NCBI GenBank assembly: GCA_900473415.1
Contig: UCLR01000036.1
Location: 1-64,000, forward strand
Direction of reading: 5' to 3'
Source: Hyphomicrobiales bacterium
GTDB taxonomy: Bacteria > Pseudomonadota > Alphaproteobacteria > Rhizobiales > Beijerinckiaceae
DNA: 64,000 nucleotides
Below, piece by piece: positions 7,720 through 16,417 of the stretch. A program made the translations under genes and the position numbers. The notes beneath the pieces were generated by a model. That model did not search any database. It saw only the letters and a program-made list of their open reading frames with translations, and was not told the DNA's origin. The stretch's first letter is position 1; every line of letters starts with the position of its first letter.

Positions 7720-9259
7720 GGGCTGCCGCCTCCGCGCCGTGGACGCCACCCATCATCAGGCCGATCTCGTCGATGCCGAGGCTGGCGACGGGCCGTGGCG
7801 CCGACAACCGCCCCTCGTTGATGACGCTGAGCCGGTCGGCGAGCTCAAGCAGTTCGTCGAGATCCTGCGAGATCACCACGACGGCCGAGCCCTTGGCGGC
7901 CAGATCGACCAGTTCCTGCCGGATCGCGGCGGCCGCTCCCGCATCGACACCCCAGGTCGGCTGCGAGACGACGAGCACCGCCGGCTGCTGGCCGATCTCG
8001 CGGCCCATGATGAACTTCTGCAGGTTGCCGCCCGAGAGCGAGCGGGCGAGCGCGCCATAGCCGGTCGTGCGCACGTCGAAGAGCTTGATGACGCTGTCGG
8101 CGAAACGCTTGACGCTGCCCCGGCTGATCCAGCCATGAGGCGCGAGCGGCACGCGGTGGCGCGCGGTGAGAAGGCCGTTGTCGGCGAGCGAAAAATCCGG
8201 CACGGCGGCATGGCCATTGCGCTCCTCCGGCACGCAGGCGAGGCCGAGCGCCCGGCGGGCGCCCGCGCCTTCCTGCCCGATTGCCTTGCCGTCGAGCTGG
8301 ATCGTCGCAGGGCCCGGTGCCAGCCGCTCGCCCGAGAGCGCCGTCAGCAGCTCCGCCTGGCCGTTGCCGGCGACACCGGCGATGCCGAGAATCTCGCCGG
8401 CCCGCGCCACGAAGGAGACCGCCTCCAGATCCGTGCCGAAGGGCGGCTCGCCCGGCAGCGACAATCCGGTGACGCTGAGCCGCACCGCGCCTGCGCCTGC
8501 CGTCTTGCTGTGCTCGATCTTGCGTAGCTCGGCGCCGATCATCAGCTCGGCCATGCGCTTGGTCGTCTCGACCTTCGGGTCGCAGGTGGCGACGACGCGC
8601 CCGGCGCGCAGGATGGTGGCGCTGTCGCAGAGCGCCCGGATCTCCGAGAGCTTGTGCGAGATGTAGAGGATCGAGCAGCCTTCCGCCGCGATCTGCCGCA
8701 GCGTCGAGAACAGCCGTTCGACCTCCTGCGGCGTCAGCACCGAGGTCGGCTCGTCCATGATCAGCAGCTTCGGCTTCTGCAGCAGGCAGCGCACGATCTC
8801 GATGCGCTGGCGCTCGCCGACCGAGAGCGTATGAACCTCGCGGTCGGGATCGAGCGGCAGCGAATAGGATTCGAGGATCGCCGCGACTCTGGCCTTAAGC
8901 TCCTCGCGATCGACCGCCTCGTCGAGCCCCAGCGCAATGTTCTCGATCACCGTCATCGCGTCGAACAGCGAGAAATGCTGGAAGACCATGCCGATGCCGA
9001 GCTTGCGCGCCGCCTTGGGCGAGGGGATCGCGACGGGCTCGCCGTTCCACGAGATCGTGCCCTCGTCGGCCTGCTGAACGCCGTAGATGATCTTGACCAG
9101 CGTCGATTTGCCGGCGCCGTTCTCGCCCAGCAGCGCATGGATCTCGCCCGGCGCGATGCTGAGGCTGATATCCTCGTTGGCCTTCACGCCCGGAAAGCTC
9201 TTCGAGATATGGGCGAGCGCCAGCCGCGACGGCACAATCTGCTCACGCGGCTGATTCAT
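7712..9259 (-). CDS. BMP-type ABC transporter ATPase (two nucleotide-binding domains)
   Basis: This 515-residue protein has two ABC domains in tandem, as in YufO/RbsA-type sugar and nucleoside importers. The first domain has Walker A GENGAGKST, signature LSVGERQR and Walker B LLIMDEPTS. The second has a degenerate P-loop (GVAGNGQAE), signature SLSGGNLQK and VVSQPTWGVD, in which the usual Walker B acidic residue is replaced. Such a degenerate second site is normal for this class. AAGGGAGA precedes the ATG at 9259. The gene overlaps the end of xdhC by 17 bp, which ties purine uptake to xanthine oxidation. Confidence 0.95.
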   Translation of the reverse strand: MNQPREQIVPSRLALAHISKSFPGVKANEDISLSIAPGEIHALLGENGAGKSTLVKIIYGVQQADEGTISWNGEPVAIPSPKAARKLGIGMVFQHFSLFDAMTVIENIALGLDEAVDREELKARVAAILESYSLPLDPDREVHTLSVGERQRIEIVRCLLQKPKLLIMDEPTSVLTPQEVERLFSTLRQIAAEGCSILYISHKLSEIRALCDSATILRAGRVVATCDPKVETTKRMAELMIGAELRKIEHSKTAGAGAVRLSVTGLSLPGEPPFGTDLEAVSFVARAGEILGIAGVAGNGQAELLTALSGERLAPGPATIQLDGKAIGQEGAGARRALGLACVPEERNGHAAVPDFSLADNGLLTARHRVPLAPHGWISRGSVKRFADSVIKLFDVRTTGYGALARSLSGGNLQKFIMGREIGQQPAVLVVSQPTWGVDAGAAAAIRQELVDLAAKGSAVVVISQDLDELLELADRLSVINEGRLSAPRPVASLGIDEIGLMMGGVHGAEAAAHA

Positions 9260-10085
9260 GTCTCGACCGTCTCCCTTTCGCCGCCTGCCGCGCGCCAAGC
9301 AAGCAACGCACCAGCTCGGCCGCCGTCAAGGCCGCGATCACCTCTGGACGCTTGTCGTCCACATCCTCAGCCCCGATCGGGCAGGTCAGACGGGCCAGCG
9401 CCTCACGGCGCCCGCCGGCTCGCAGGAAGCTCGCCTCGAAGCGGGCGCGCTTGGTGGCGGAGCCAATCATGCCGACATAACCCGCGTCGCCCCGCGCCAG
9501 CGCCGCTTCCGCCAGCCGGTAATCGAGCGCATGGCTGTGCGAGAGCACGACGAAGGCGGCGCCCGTCGACGCACTCGCGACCGCATCGACGGGATCGGCC
9601 ATGCGGATGCAGGTGATGGCGGCCGGCAGCCCGCCCATGACGTCGTCGCGGTCGTCGATCAGCGAGACGGCGAAGGGCAGGGGCGCCAGCGCCTTGGCCA
9701 GAGCGCGGCCCGTATGGCCCGCGCCGAAGATCAGCACGGGCGGCCGCGCCAGGGCTTGCGCCTTCTCGCTGGCGGCGATCAGCGCGATCGCGGCGGGCGT
9801 GGCGCGCGCGAGCGAAACGCGCACCCGTCCACCGCAGCACTGTCCCATCTGCGGGCCGAGCGGGATGTCGAGCTGCTGGTCCACTGCGCCCGTCGCGAGC
9901 ATCTGCCGGGCGAAGTCGATGCAGTGGAATTCGAGTTGCCCGCCGCCGATGGTGCCGGCGATGGCGCGCGCCGTGACGGCCATCGTCGCGCCGGCTTCGC
10001 GCGGGGTGGAGCCCTCGGCGGATTCGATCCGCACCAGCACGATGTCCTCATCGCGACGGGCGGCGAGGAAGGCGGAGAGGCTCAT
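9243..10085 (-). CDS. xdhC: XdhC, xanthine dehydrogenase maturation protein
   Basis: This 280-residue protein belongs to the XdhC/CoxF family, which binds and inserts the sulfurated molybdenum cofactor into xanthine dehydrogenase. Motifs include GGGQLEFHC, MGQCCGGRVRV with paired cysteines (around 80-85), the Rossmann-like LIFGAGHTGRAL and a C-terminal GMIGSATKRARF / CPIGAEDVDDKRPEVIA block. The start overlaps the xdhB stop by 4 bp (ATGA). It acts in the cytoplasm. Confidence 0.94.
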   Translation of the reverse strand: MSLSAFLAARRDEDIVLVRIESAEGSTPREAGATMAVTARAIAGTIGGGQLEFHCIDFARQMLATGAVDQQLDIPLGPQMGQCCGGRVRVSLARATPAAIALIAASEKAQALARPPVLIFGAGHTGRALAKALAPLPFAVSLIDDRDDVMGGLPAAITCIRMADPVDAVASASTGAAFVVLSHSHALDYRLAEAALARGDAGYVGMIGSATKRARFEASFLRAGGRREALARLTCPIGAEDVDDKRPEVIAALTAAELVRCLLGARQAAKGRRSRHESAA

Positions 10086-12442
10086 GACGCGGCCTCCGCC
10101 CGAACCCGCTCCACCGCATCCAGTACCCGCTCCGGCGTCGCCGGCGCGTCGAGCCGCGGGCAAACCCGGTAATCCCCCACGCTGGCCACGGCATCAGACA
10201 GCGCATGCAGCACCGAGATTGCCAGCATCAGCGGCGGCTCGCCGACCGCCTTGGAGCGGTGGATCGTCGGCTCGCGGTTGGGGGCGTTTTCCAGCAGATG
10301 CACGTTGAAGATGCGCGGTCGATCCGAGGCGACGGGGATCTTGTAGGTCGAGGGCGCACGGGTCCAGAGCCGGCCCTTGCGGTCCCAGACAAGCTCCTCC
10401 GTCGTCAGCCAGCCCATGCCCTGCACGAAACCGCCCTCGATCTGCCCCCGGTCGATGGCGGGGTTCAGCGACTGCCCGCAGTCGTGCAGGATGTCGACGC
10501 GCTCGACCTTGTATTCCCCGGTCAGCGTGTCGATGGCGACCTCGGCCGCCGCCGCGCCATAGGCGAAATAATAGAAGGGATGGCCACGTCCTGCCTTGCG
10601 GTCCCAATGGATCTTCGGCGTGGTGTAGAAGCCCGTCGCGGAAAGCTGGATGCGGGCCATATAGGCCGCCTGAATCAGCTCCCGGAAGGCGATCTCACGC
10701 GCGCCGACCCTCACCCGGCCGGGCAGGAAAGCGATGTCCTCCGGCCGCTCCTGCCAATGCTTCGCGGCGAATTCCGTCAGCCGCCTCTTGATCGTCTCGC
10801 AGGCGTCGAGCGCCGCCATGCCGTTGAGATCGGAACCCGAGGAGGCCGCAGTGGCCGAGGTGTTCGGCACCTTGCCGGTGGTCGTGGCGGTGATCTTCAC
10901 AGCGTCGAGCCCGAGGCCGAAGGCCTGCGCCACGACCTGCGCCACCTTGATGTAGAGCCCTTGCCCCATCTCCGTGCCGCCATGGTTCAGCGCCACCGTG
11001 CCGTCCTTATAGACATGCACCAGCGCGCCCGCCTGGTTGAACCAGGTCGCGGTGAAGGAGATGCCGAACTTCACCGGCGTCAGCGCGATGCCGCGCTTGA
11101 TGACGGGGCTCTTCGCATTGGCTTCGCGGATCGCCGCCCGCCGCGCCTGGTAATCGCAGCGCCGCTCCAGCTCGGAGATGACATGGCCCGCGATATTGTC
11201 CTCGACTTGCTGGTAGTAGGGCGTGAGGTCGCGGCCAAGGCCTTCAGTTGAGGAATTGCCGCCATAGAGGTTGCGCTTGCGCACCTCCAGTGGGTCGAGC
11301 CCGGTGGCGAAGGCGACCTCCTCGATGAAGCGCTCGGCTCCCACCATGCCTTGCGGCCCGCCGAAGCCGCGGAAGGCGGTGTTCGAGCAGGTGTTGGTGA
11401 AGAGCGGTTCCGAGCGGGCGCGCACCGCCGGGTAGAAATAGCAATTATCCATGTGGAACAGGGCGCGGTCGGTCACCGGCCCGGAGAGATCGGCATTCCA
11501 GCCGCAGCGCGCCGCATAGAGCGCGTCGACAGCATGGATGCTGCCGTCCTCGTCAAAGCCGACCTCGTAGTCGCAGACGAAATCGTGGCGCTTTCCGGTG
11601 ATCGCCATGTCGTCGTCGCGGTCGGGCCTGAGCTTCACCGGCCGTTTCAGCTTGCGGGCCGCCAGCGCAGCGACGCAAGCGAAGAGATTGGCCTGTGTCT
11701 CCTTGCCGCCGAAGCCACCGCCCATGCGCCGGACCTCGACCGTCACCGCGTGGGAACCGGCGCCGAGCACGGCACCGACCATGTGCTGCACCTCGCTCGG
11801 ATGCTGGGTCGAGACGAAAACCTGCATGTCCTCGTCCTCGCCCGGCACAGCGAGCGCGACCTGGCTTTCGAGATAGAAGTGCTCCTGCCCGCCGATGGCC
11901 ATCGAGCCCTTGAGACGGCGTGGGCTCGCCGCCAGCGCAGCGGCGATATCGCCGCGCTCCAGCTTCAGCGGGTCGGTTACGAGCGCTCCGCCAGCCGCGC
12001 GTGCCGCCGCGATGTCGATCAGCGGCGCCTCCTCGGCATATTCCGCCTTGGCCAACGTCGCGGCATGGCGGGCCTGCTCACGCGTTCCCGCGACCACGGC
12101 AAAAAGCGGCTGGCCATGGAAGAGGATGCGATCCGTGGCGAAAAGCGGCTCGTCCTGCCGATGCGTCGAGGAGATGTCGTTGACGCCTGGAACATCGGCC
12201 GCCGTCAGCACGCCGACGACGCCGGGCGCGGCGCGGACGGCTGCGAGATCGAGCGAGAGCAGCCGGCCATGCGCGACGGTGCTCAGGCCCAGATAGGCAT
12301 GAAGCAGCCCGTCGGGCGCGGCGATGTCGTCGATATAGACCGCCTCGCCCGCGACATGCTTGGCGGCGGAATCATGCGCCAGCGCGCCGCCGACCGGACC
12401 GGCCTCCGCGGCGATATCGAGCTTGCGGCGCGCGTCAGCCAT
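10082..12442 (-). CDS. xdhB: Xanthine dehydrogenase, molybdopterin-binding subunit
   Basis: A 786-residue large subunit. The Mo-cofactor and substrate motifs of bacterial XdhB are present: GGQEHFYLESQ, RMGGGFGGKE, AFRGFGGPQG, TEMGQGLYIKVAQ and, near the C-terminus, KAVGEPPLMLA, which contains the catalytic Glu. It oxidises hypoxanthine and xanthine to urate with XdhA. The start overlaps the xdhA stop by 8 bp. Intact and normal in length. Confidence 0.97.
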   Translation of the reverse strand: MADARRKLDIAAEAGPVGGALAHDSAAKHVAGEAVYIDDIAAPDGLLHAYLGLSTVAHGRLLSLDLAAVRAAPGVVGVLTAADVPGVNDISSTHRQDEPLFATDRILFHGQPLFAVVAGTREQARHAATLAKAEYAEEAPLIDIAAARAAGGALVTDPLKLERGDIAAALAASPRRLKGSMAIGGQEHFYLESQVALAVPGEDEDMQVFVSTQHPSEVQHMVGAVLGAGSHAVTVEVRRMGGGFGGKETQANLFACVAALAARKLKRPVKLRPDRDDDMAITGKRHDFVCDYEVGFDEDGSIHAVDALYAARCGWNADLSGPVTDRALFHMDNCYFYPAVRARSEPLFTNTCSNTAFRGFGGPQGMVGAERFIEEVAFATGLDPLEVRKRNLYGGNSSTEGLGRDLTPYYQQVEDNIAGHVISELERRCDYQARRAAIREANAKSPVIKRGIALTPVKFGISFTATWFNQAGALVHVYKDGTVALNHGGTEMGQGLYIKVAQVVAQAFGLGLDAVKITATTTGKVPNTSATAASSGSDLNGMAALDACETIKRRLTEFAAKHWQERPEDIAFLPGRVRVGAREIAFRELIQAAYMARIQLSATGFYTTPKIHWDRKAGRGHPFYYFAYGAAAAEVAIDTLTGEYKVERVDILHDCGQSLNPAIDRGQIEGGFVQGMGWLTTEELVWDRKGRLWTRAPSTYKIPVASDRPRIFNVHLLENAPNREPTIHRSKAVGEPPLMLAISVLHALSDAVASVGDYRVCPRLDAPATPERVLDAVERVRAEAAS

Positions 12443-13928
12443 GGGCCGCCTCCGCCAGCAGACCGGCGACGCGAGTCCGTGCCGGTTGCTCCGTGGTCTC
12501 GATCAGGAAGCGCCGCAGCAGGTTGCCGGCGACCGTCAGCCGATACCGCGCCGAGGCCCGCATGTCGTCGAGCGGCGTGAAATCTTGGGGCAGGGCGGCG
12601 ATGGCAGCCGCGACCGCTTCCTCGTCCCACGGCCGCCCGATCAGCGCCGCCTCCGCTGCCTTCGCCCGCTTCGGAATGCCGGCCATGCCGCCATAGGCCA
12701 GCCGCGTCTCGGTGATGAATCCGTTCGCATCGCGCCGCAGCCGGAAGGCGCCGCAGACCGCTGAGATATCCTCGTCGAAGCGCTTCGACACCTTCGAGAC
12801 ATTGAACAGCGCGTCAGACGGCAACTTCGGCACCGATACGGCCTCGACGAATTCGCCGGGGCGCCGGTCCTGCTTGCGGTAATCGAGGAAGAAGCTCTCG
12901 AGGGGAAGGGTGCGACGTTCGATCTCGCCGCCATCCGCGCTCTTCGCCAGCACCAGCGTCGCTTTCAGCGCGATGAGTGCCGGCGGCAGGTCTCCGATGG
13001 GCGAGCCGTTGGCGATATTGCCGCCGATCGTGCCGGCATTGCGCACCTGCTCACCGCCGAACCGGCGCATCAGCTCGTCGAGCTGCGGCGAAAGATCGGC
13101 GAGCGCGTTCCGCACATCGACGAGTGTCGCCATGGCCCCAAAGCGGAGATGATCGCCTTCGTCGCTGACCCCGCGCAGCCCCTCGATTCGCCCGAGATAG
13201 ACGACCGGATCGAGCTGCTTCATTCCCTTGGTGACCCAAAGCCCGACATCGGTCGCGCCGGCCACCAGAGCGGCCTGCGGATGGGCAGCGATCAGCTCGG
13301 CCAGTGCGGACACGGTCGCAGGCGCATAGAAGCGGCGGCCTTGTCCCTCCAGAGCAAGCGTTTTGCCGTCCTGCAGAGTGGCGAGCTTCGCAGCAGTCGT
13401 CTCGCACTGCTTCAGGAACGGATCTGCCTCGCGTGGCGAGATCGCATCCATGCGTCGGCCGGCGGCGATGATCGGCTCATAGCCGGTGCAGCGGCAGAGA
13501 TTGCCGGCGAGCGCATCCTCGATGCGCGCGATGCTCGGCTCCGCCTCGTTCAGCCTGAGCGCCAGTAGTGACATCACGAAGCCCGGCGTGCAGAAGCCGC
13601 ATTGCGAGCCATGGCACTCCACCATCGCTTGCTGGACCGGGTGCAGGCTGCCGTCGCCGCCCTTGAGATGCTCGACGGTGAGGAGCTGGCAGCCATCCAG
13701 CGTCGGCAGGAAGCGGATGCAAGCGTTGATCGCTTCGTAGCGCAGCCGGCCATGGTCGAGACGGCCGACGACGACCGTGCAGGCGCCGCAATCGCCTTCG
13801 GCGCAGCCTTCCTTGCTGCCGGTCATGCGCCGTTCGAGGCGCAGCCAGTCGAGCACCGTCAGAGTCGGATCGCAGCCCTCGATCTCGACCGGCTCGTTGC
13901 CGATGAGGAAGCGCAGCGTCTTACGCAT
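12435..13928 (-). CDS. xdhA: Xanthine dehydrogenase, FeS/FAD subunit
   Basis: A 497-residue small subunit. The plant-type 2Fe-2S site is CAEGDCGAC with Cys42, Cys47 and Cys50, plus Cys70. The second 2Fe-2S site uses Cys110, Cys113, Cys145 and Cys147 (CGFC...CRC). The FAD-binding domain follows, with VAGATDVGLWV and NAGTIGGNIANGSPIGD. It passes electrons from the molybdenum centre in XdhB to NAD. First gene of the operon, transcribed away from guaD across 116 bp. Confidence 0.97.
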   Translation of the reverse strand: MRKTLRFLIGNEPVEIEGCDPTLTVLDWLRLERRMTGSKEGCAEGDCGACTVVVGRLDHGRLRYEAINACIRFLPTLDGCQLLTVEHLKGGDGSLHPVQQAMVECHGSQCGFCTPGFVMSLLALRLNEAEPSIARIEDALAGNLCRCTGYEPIIAAGRRMDAISPREADPFLKQCETTAAKLATLQDGKTLALEGQGRRFYAPATVSALAELIAAHPQAALVAGATDVGLWVTKGMKQLDPVVYLGRIEGLRGVSDEGDHLRFGAMATLVDVRNALADLSPQLDELMRRFGGEQVRNAGTIGGNIANGSPIGDLPPALIALKATLVLAKSADGGEIERRTLPLESFFLDYRKQDRRPGEFVEAVSVPKLPSDALFNVSKVSKRFDEDISAVCGAFRLRRDANGFITETRLAYGGMAGIPKRAKAAEAALIGRPWDEEAVAAAIAALPQDFTPLDDMRASARYRLTVAGNLLRRFLIETTEQPARTRVAGLLAEAAHG

Positions 13929-14044
13929 CGCGCCGGCTCCGCTCGCATCGTCTTCTCATGCCGAGAGATTAGGCACGATCCGGCTTGGCCGGAAGCTTTG
14001 ATTTGGTGCAGATGTGAGGTGGATTTGGGCTGGAGCTGCCGATC
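13929..14044. promoter_or_regulatory. Divergent promoter region of xdhA operon and guaD
   Basis: These 116 bp separate the starts of the two halves of the purine pathway and must hold both promoters. A CCGG-centred dyad (CCGGCTTGGCCGG, 13980-13992) is the only symmetric feature noted. No regulator gene is adjacent. Joint control by a purine-responsive regulator is inferred from layout only. Confidence 0.45.
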
Positions 14045-15370
14045 GTGACTGCAACCACCGCCATCCGCGCGCTGCGCGGCCGCCTGCTCTGGTTCACCGC
14101 CGATCCGCACGACGCCGGCGAGGGCGCCCATCGCTTCATCGAGGACGGTTTGCTCGTCATCGAGGGCGGGCTTGTGAAGGCGGTGGGCGAGGTCAAGGGC
14201 TTGCTGCCGACGCTGCCGGCCGATGCAGAGATCATCGACCATCGCCCGCATCTGATCATGCCGGGCTTCATCGACGCCCATATCCACATGCCGCAGACCC
14301 AGGTTGTCGCCTCCTATGGCGCGCAGCTGATGGAGTGGCTCAACAAATACACCTTCGTCGAGGAGCAGAAACTCGGCCAGCAGGGCCATGCCGAGAAGCT
14401 CTCACGCTTCTTCCTCGACGAGCTCCTGGCCAGCGGCACGACCACAGCGGCGGTCTATTGCTCGGTCCACCCGCAATCGGCGGAGGCGTTCTTCGCCGAG
14501 TCCGAGCGCCGCAATACCCGCATGATCGCCGGCAAGGTGATGATGGACCGCAACGCGCCGGAAGCCCTGACCGACACGGCTGAGAGCGGCTATCGCGATT
14601 CGAAAGCGCTGATCGCCCGCTGGCACGGCAAGGGCCGGCAGCTCTACGCGATCACGCCGCGTTTTGCCCTGACCTCGACGCCGGAGCAGCTCGCGGCGGC
14701 CGGCCGGCTTGCCGCCGAGCACCCGGACTGCCACGTCCAGACCCATATCAACGAGAACCGCGCCGAGATCGCCTTCGCCCGCGAGCTCTACCCCGAGGCC
14801 GCGGACTATGCCGACATCTACGCCCGCCATGGCCTGCTGGGCTCGAAAAGCGTGATGGGCCATTGCATCCACATGACCCATAACGAGTGGAGCGCCTTCG
14901 CGCAGGCCGGCGCCGTGGCGGTTTTCTGCCCGACCTCGAACCTCTTCCTCGGCTCGGGGCTGTTCGACTGGGCCCATGCCCGCCAGCGCGGCGTCAAGGT
15001 CGCGGTCGCGACCGACATCGGCGGCGGCACCTCCTATTCGATGCTCAGGACCATGGCGGAGGCCTACAAGGTGCTGCAGCTGCAGGGACAATCGCTGCCG
15101 GCCTTCGCAGCGCTGCACGCGATCACGCGCGGCAACGCGGTCGCACTCGGCCTCGACCATCTGATTGGGGGGTTCGATCCCGGCCGTGAGGCGGACGCCG
15201 TTGTGCTCGATACCGCTGCGACGCGGGCGATGGCGCACCGGCTGGAGACGGTTCGCGATCTGGCGCAGGAGCTCTTCGTGCTCGTCACGCTGGGCGACGA
15301 GCGCAACGTCGTCGCCACCTATGTGATGGGTGAATTGGCCGCGGGTGCGTCATTCTCGGGCGGCGCCTAG
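14045..15370 (+). CDS. guaD: Guanine deaminase
   Basis: A 441-residue amidohydrolase. Zinc ligands are visible: His79 and His81 in IDAHIHMPQ, His in HVQTHINEN, His in VMGHCIHM and Asp in VATDIGGG. The MPQTQ and GTTTAAVY blocks mark guanine deaminase rather than other cytosine- or atrazine-type hydrolases. It converts guanine to xanthine, the substrate of the divergent xanthine dehydrogenase. The start codon is GTG, with GGAG at good spacing. Cytoplasmic. Confidence 0.95.
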   Translation: MTATTAIRALRGRLLWFTADPHDAGEGAHRFIEDGLLVIEGGLVKAVGEVKGLLPTLPADAEIIDHRPHLIMPGFIDAHIHMPQTQVVASYGAQLMEWLNKYTFVEEQKLGQQGHAEKLSRFFLDELLASGTTTAAVYCSVHPQSAEAFFAESERRNTRMIAGKVMMDRNAPEALTDTAESGYRDSKALIARWHGKGRQLYAITPRFALTSTPEQLAAAGRLAAEHPDCHVQTHINENRAEIAFARELYPEAADYADIYARHGLLGSKSVMGHCIHMTHNEWSAFAQAGAVAVFCPTSNLFLGSGLFDWAHARQRGVKVAVATDIGGGTSYSMLRTMAEAYKVLQLQGQSLPAFAALHAITRGNAVALGLDHLIGGFDPGREADAVVLDTAATRAMAHRLETVRDLAQELFVLVTLGDERNVVATYVMGELAAGASFSGGA

Positions 15371-15441
15371 CGCCGACCCGAGAAACTCACGACAAGCAGG
15401 CTGGTTTCCGAGGTGGTCGGGTCAAGCCCGCCCATAACGGT

Positions 15442-15464
15442 TGTTGGGCTAGATCAGCCCAACA
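15442..15464 (-). terminator. Hairpin overlapping the stop codon of the aminotransferase gene
   Basis: A perfect 9-bp stem TGTTGGGCT/AGCCCAACA with a 5-base loop spans the stop codon. No U-tract follows, so this may be a transcript-stabilising hairpin rather than a true terminator. Confidence 0.4.
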
Positions 15465-16311
15465 CGCCGCCCTTGCGGGCGTAGTCGATATAGATCTCGC
15501 GCAGACGCAACGCGGTCGGGCCGGGCGCGCCGTTGTGGATGCTGTGGCCGTCGATCGTGGTCACCGGCATGACGAGGCTCGTCGCGGAGGTGATGAAGGC
15601 TTCCTCGGAGTCCAGCGCCTCTTCCAGCGTGAAGGCGCGCTCCTCGAAGCCGAAGCCGGATTCCGCCAGGAAGGCGAGCACGGCCTTGCGGGTGATGCCG
15701 GGCAGCACCTTGTTGGAGAGCGGGCGCGAGATCAGCGTCTTGTCCTTGACGATCCAGGCGGTGGAGGAGGCGCCCTCGGTGACGACGCCGTCCTCGGTCA
15801 GCCAGGCTTCCTGCGCGCCGCTTTCCAGCGCGAACTGCTTGGCGAGCACGGGGGCGAGCAGGTTGACGCTCTTGATGTCGCGGCGCGCCCAGCGCAGGTC
15901 CGGTGTCGAGACGACCTTGATGCCGGTCTTCGCCGTCGGCGCATTCACGAAATTGCGGGCCTGGGTGAACATCACCAACGTGGGCGCGACATCCTTGGGG
16001 AAGGGGAAATCGCGATCGGCCGCGCCGCGCGAGACCTGCAGGTAGATGCCGCCCTCGTCGAGATTGTTGCGCTTGATCAGCTCCTCATGGATCGCGACGA
16101 GCTCGGCCTTCGACCAGGGCAGGGCAAGACGGATTTCGCCGCAGGAGCGTTCGAGCCTTGCCAGATGAGCCTCGCAATCGACCAGCTTGCCGCCGATCAC
16201 CGCGGAAACCTCGTAGATGCCGTCGCCGAAGATGAAGCCGCGATCGAACACGGAAATCTTCGCCTCCTCCTCGGGGAGATAGGCGCCATTGACATAGACG
16301 ATACGGCTCAT
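15454..16311 (-). CDS. dat: D-amino-acid transaminase (class IV PLP)
   Basis: A 285-residue class IV aminotransferase, the usual length of D-alanine aminotransferases. VFDRGFIFGDGIYEV (residues 21-35) and the PLP lysine Lys147 in RRDIKSVNLL match Dat closely. The EAWLTEDGVVTEGASST block is the class IV signature. It interconverts D-alanine and D-glutamate, feeding peptidoglycan precursors. The start at 16311 is chosen because the 11 upstream residues lack family similarity. A branched-chain aminotransferase is less likely. Confidence 0.92.
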   Translation of the reverse strand: MSRIVYVNGAYLPEEEAKISVFDRGFIFGDGIYEVSAVIGGKLVDCEAHLARLERSCGEIRLALPWSKAELVAIHEELIKRNNLDEGGIYLQVSRGAADRDFPFPKDVAPTLVMFTQARNFVNAPTAKTGIKVVSTPDLRWARRDIKSVNLLAPVLAKQFALESGAQEAWLTEDGVVTEGASSTAWIVKDKTLISRPLSNKVLPGITRKAVLAFLAESGFGFEERAFTLEEALDSEEAFITSATSLVMPVTTIDGHSIHNGAPGPTALRLREIYIDYARKGGVLG

Positions 16312-16417
16312 CGCGGGACTCGGGTTGGGTGGCAGGAAAGCCACCCTTCCTAGCGAAGCTTCGCCGCCGTTGCGAGTGCTGCGGCGCGATTCGGCCCGGC
16401 GTGCGATGCAGGCCGGC

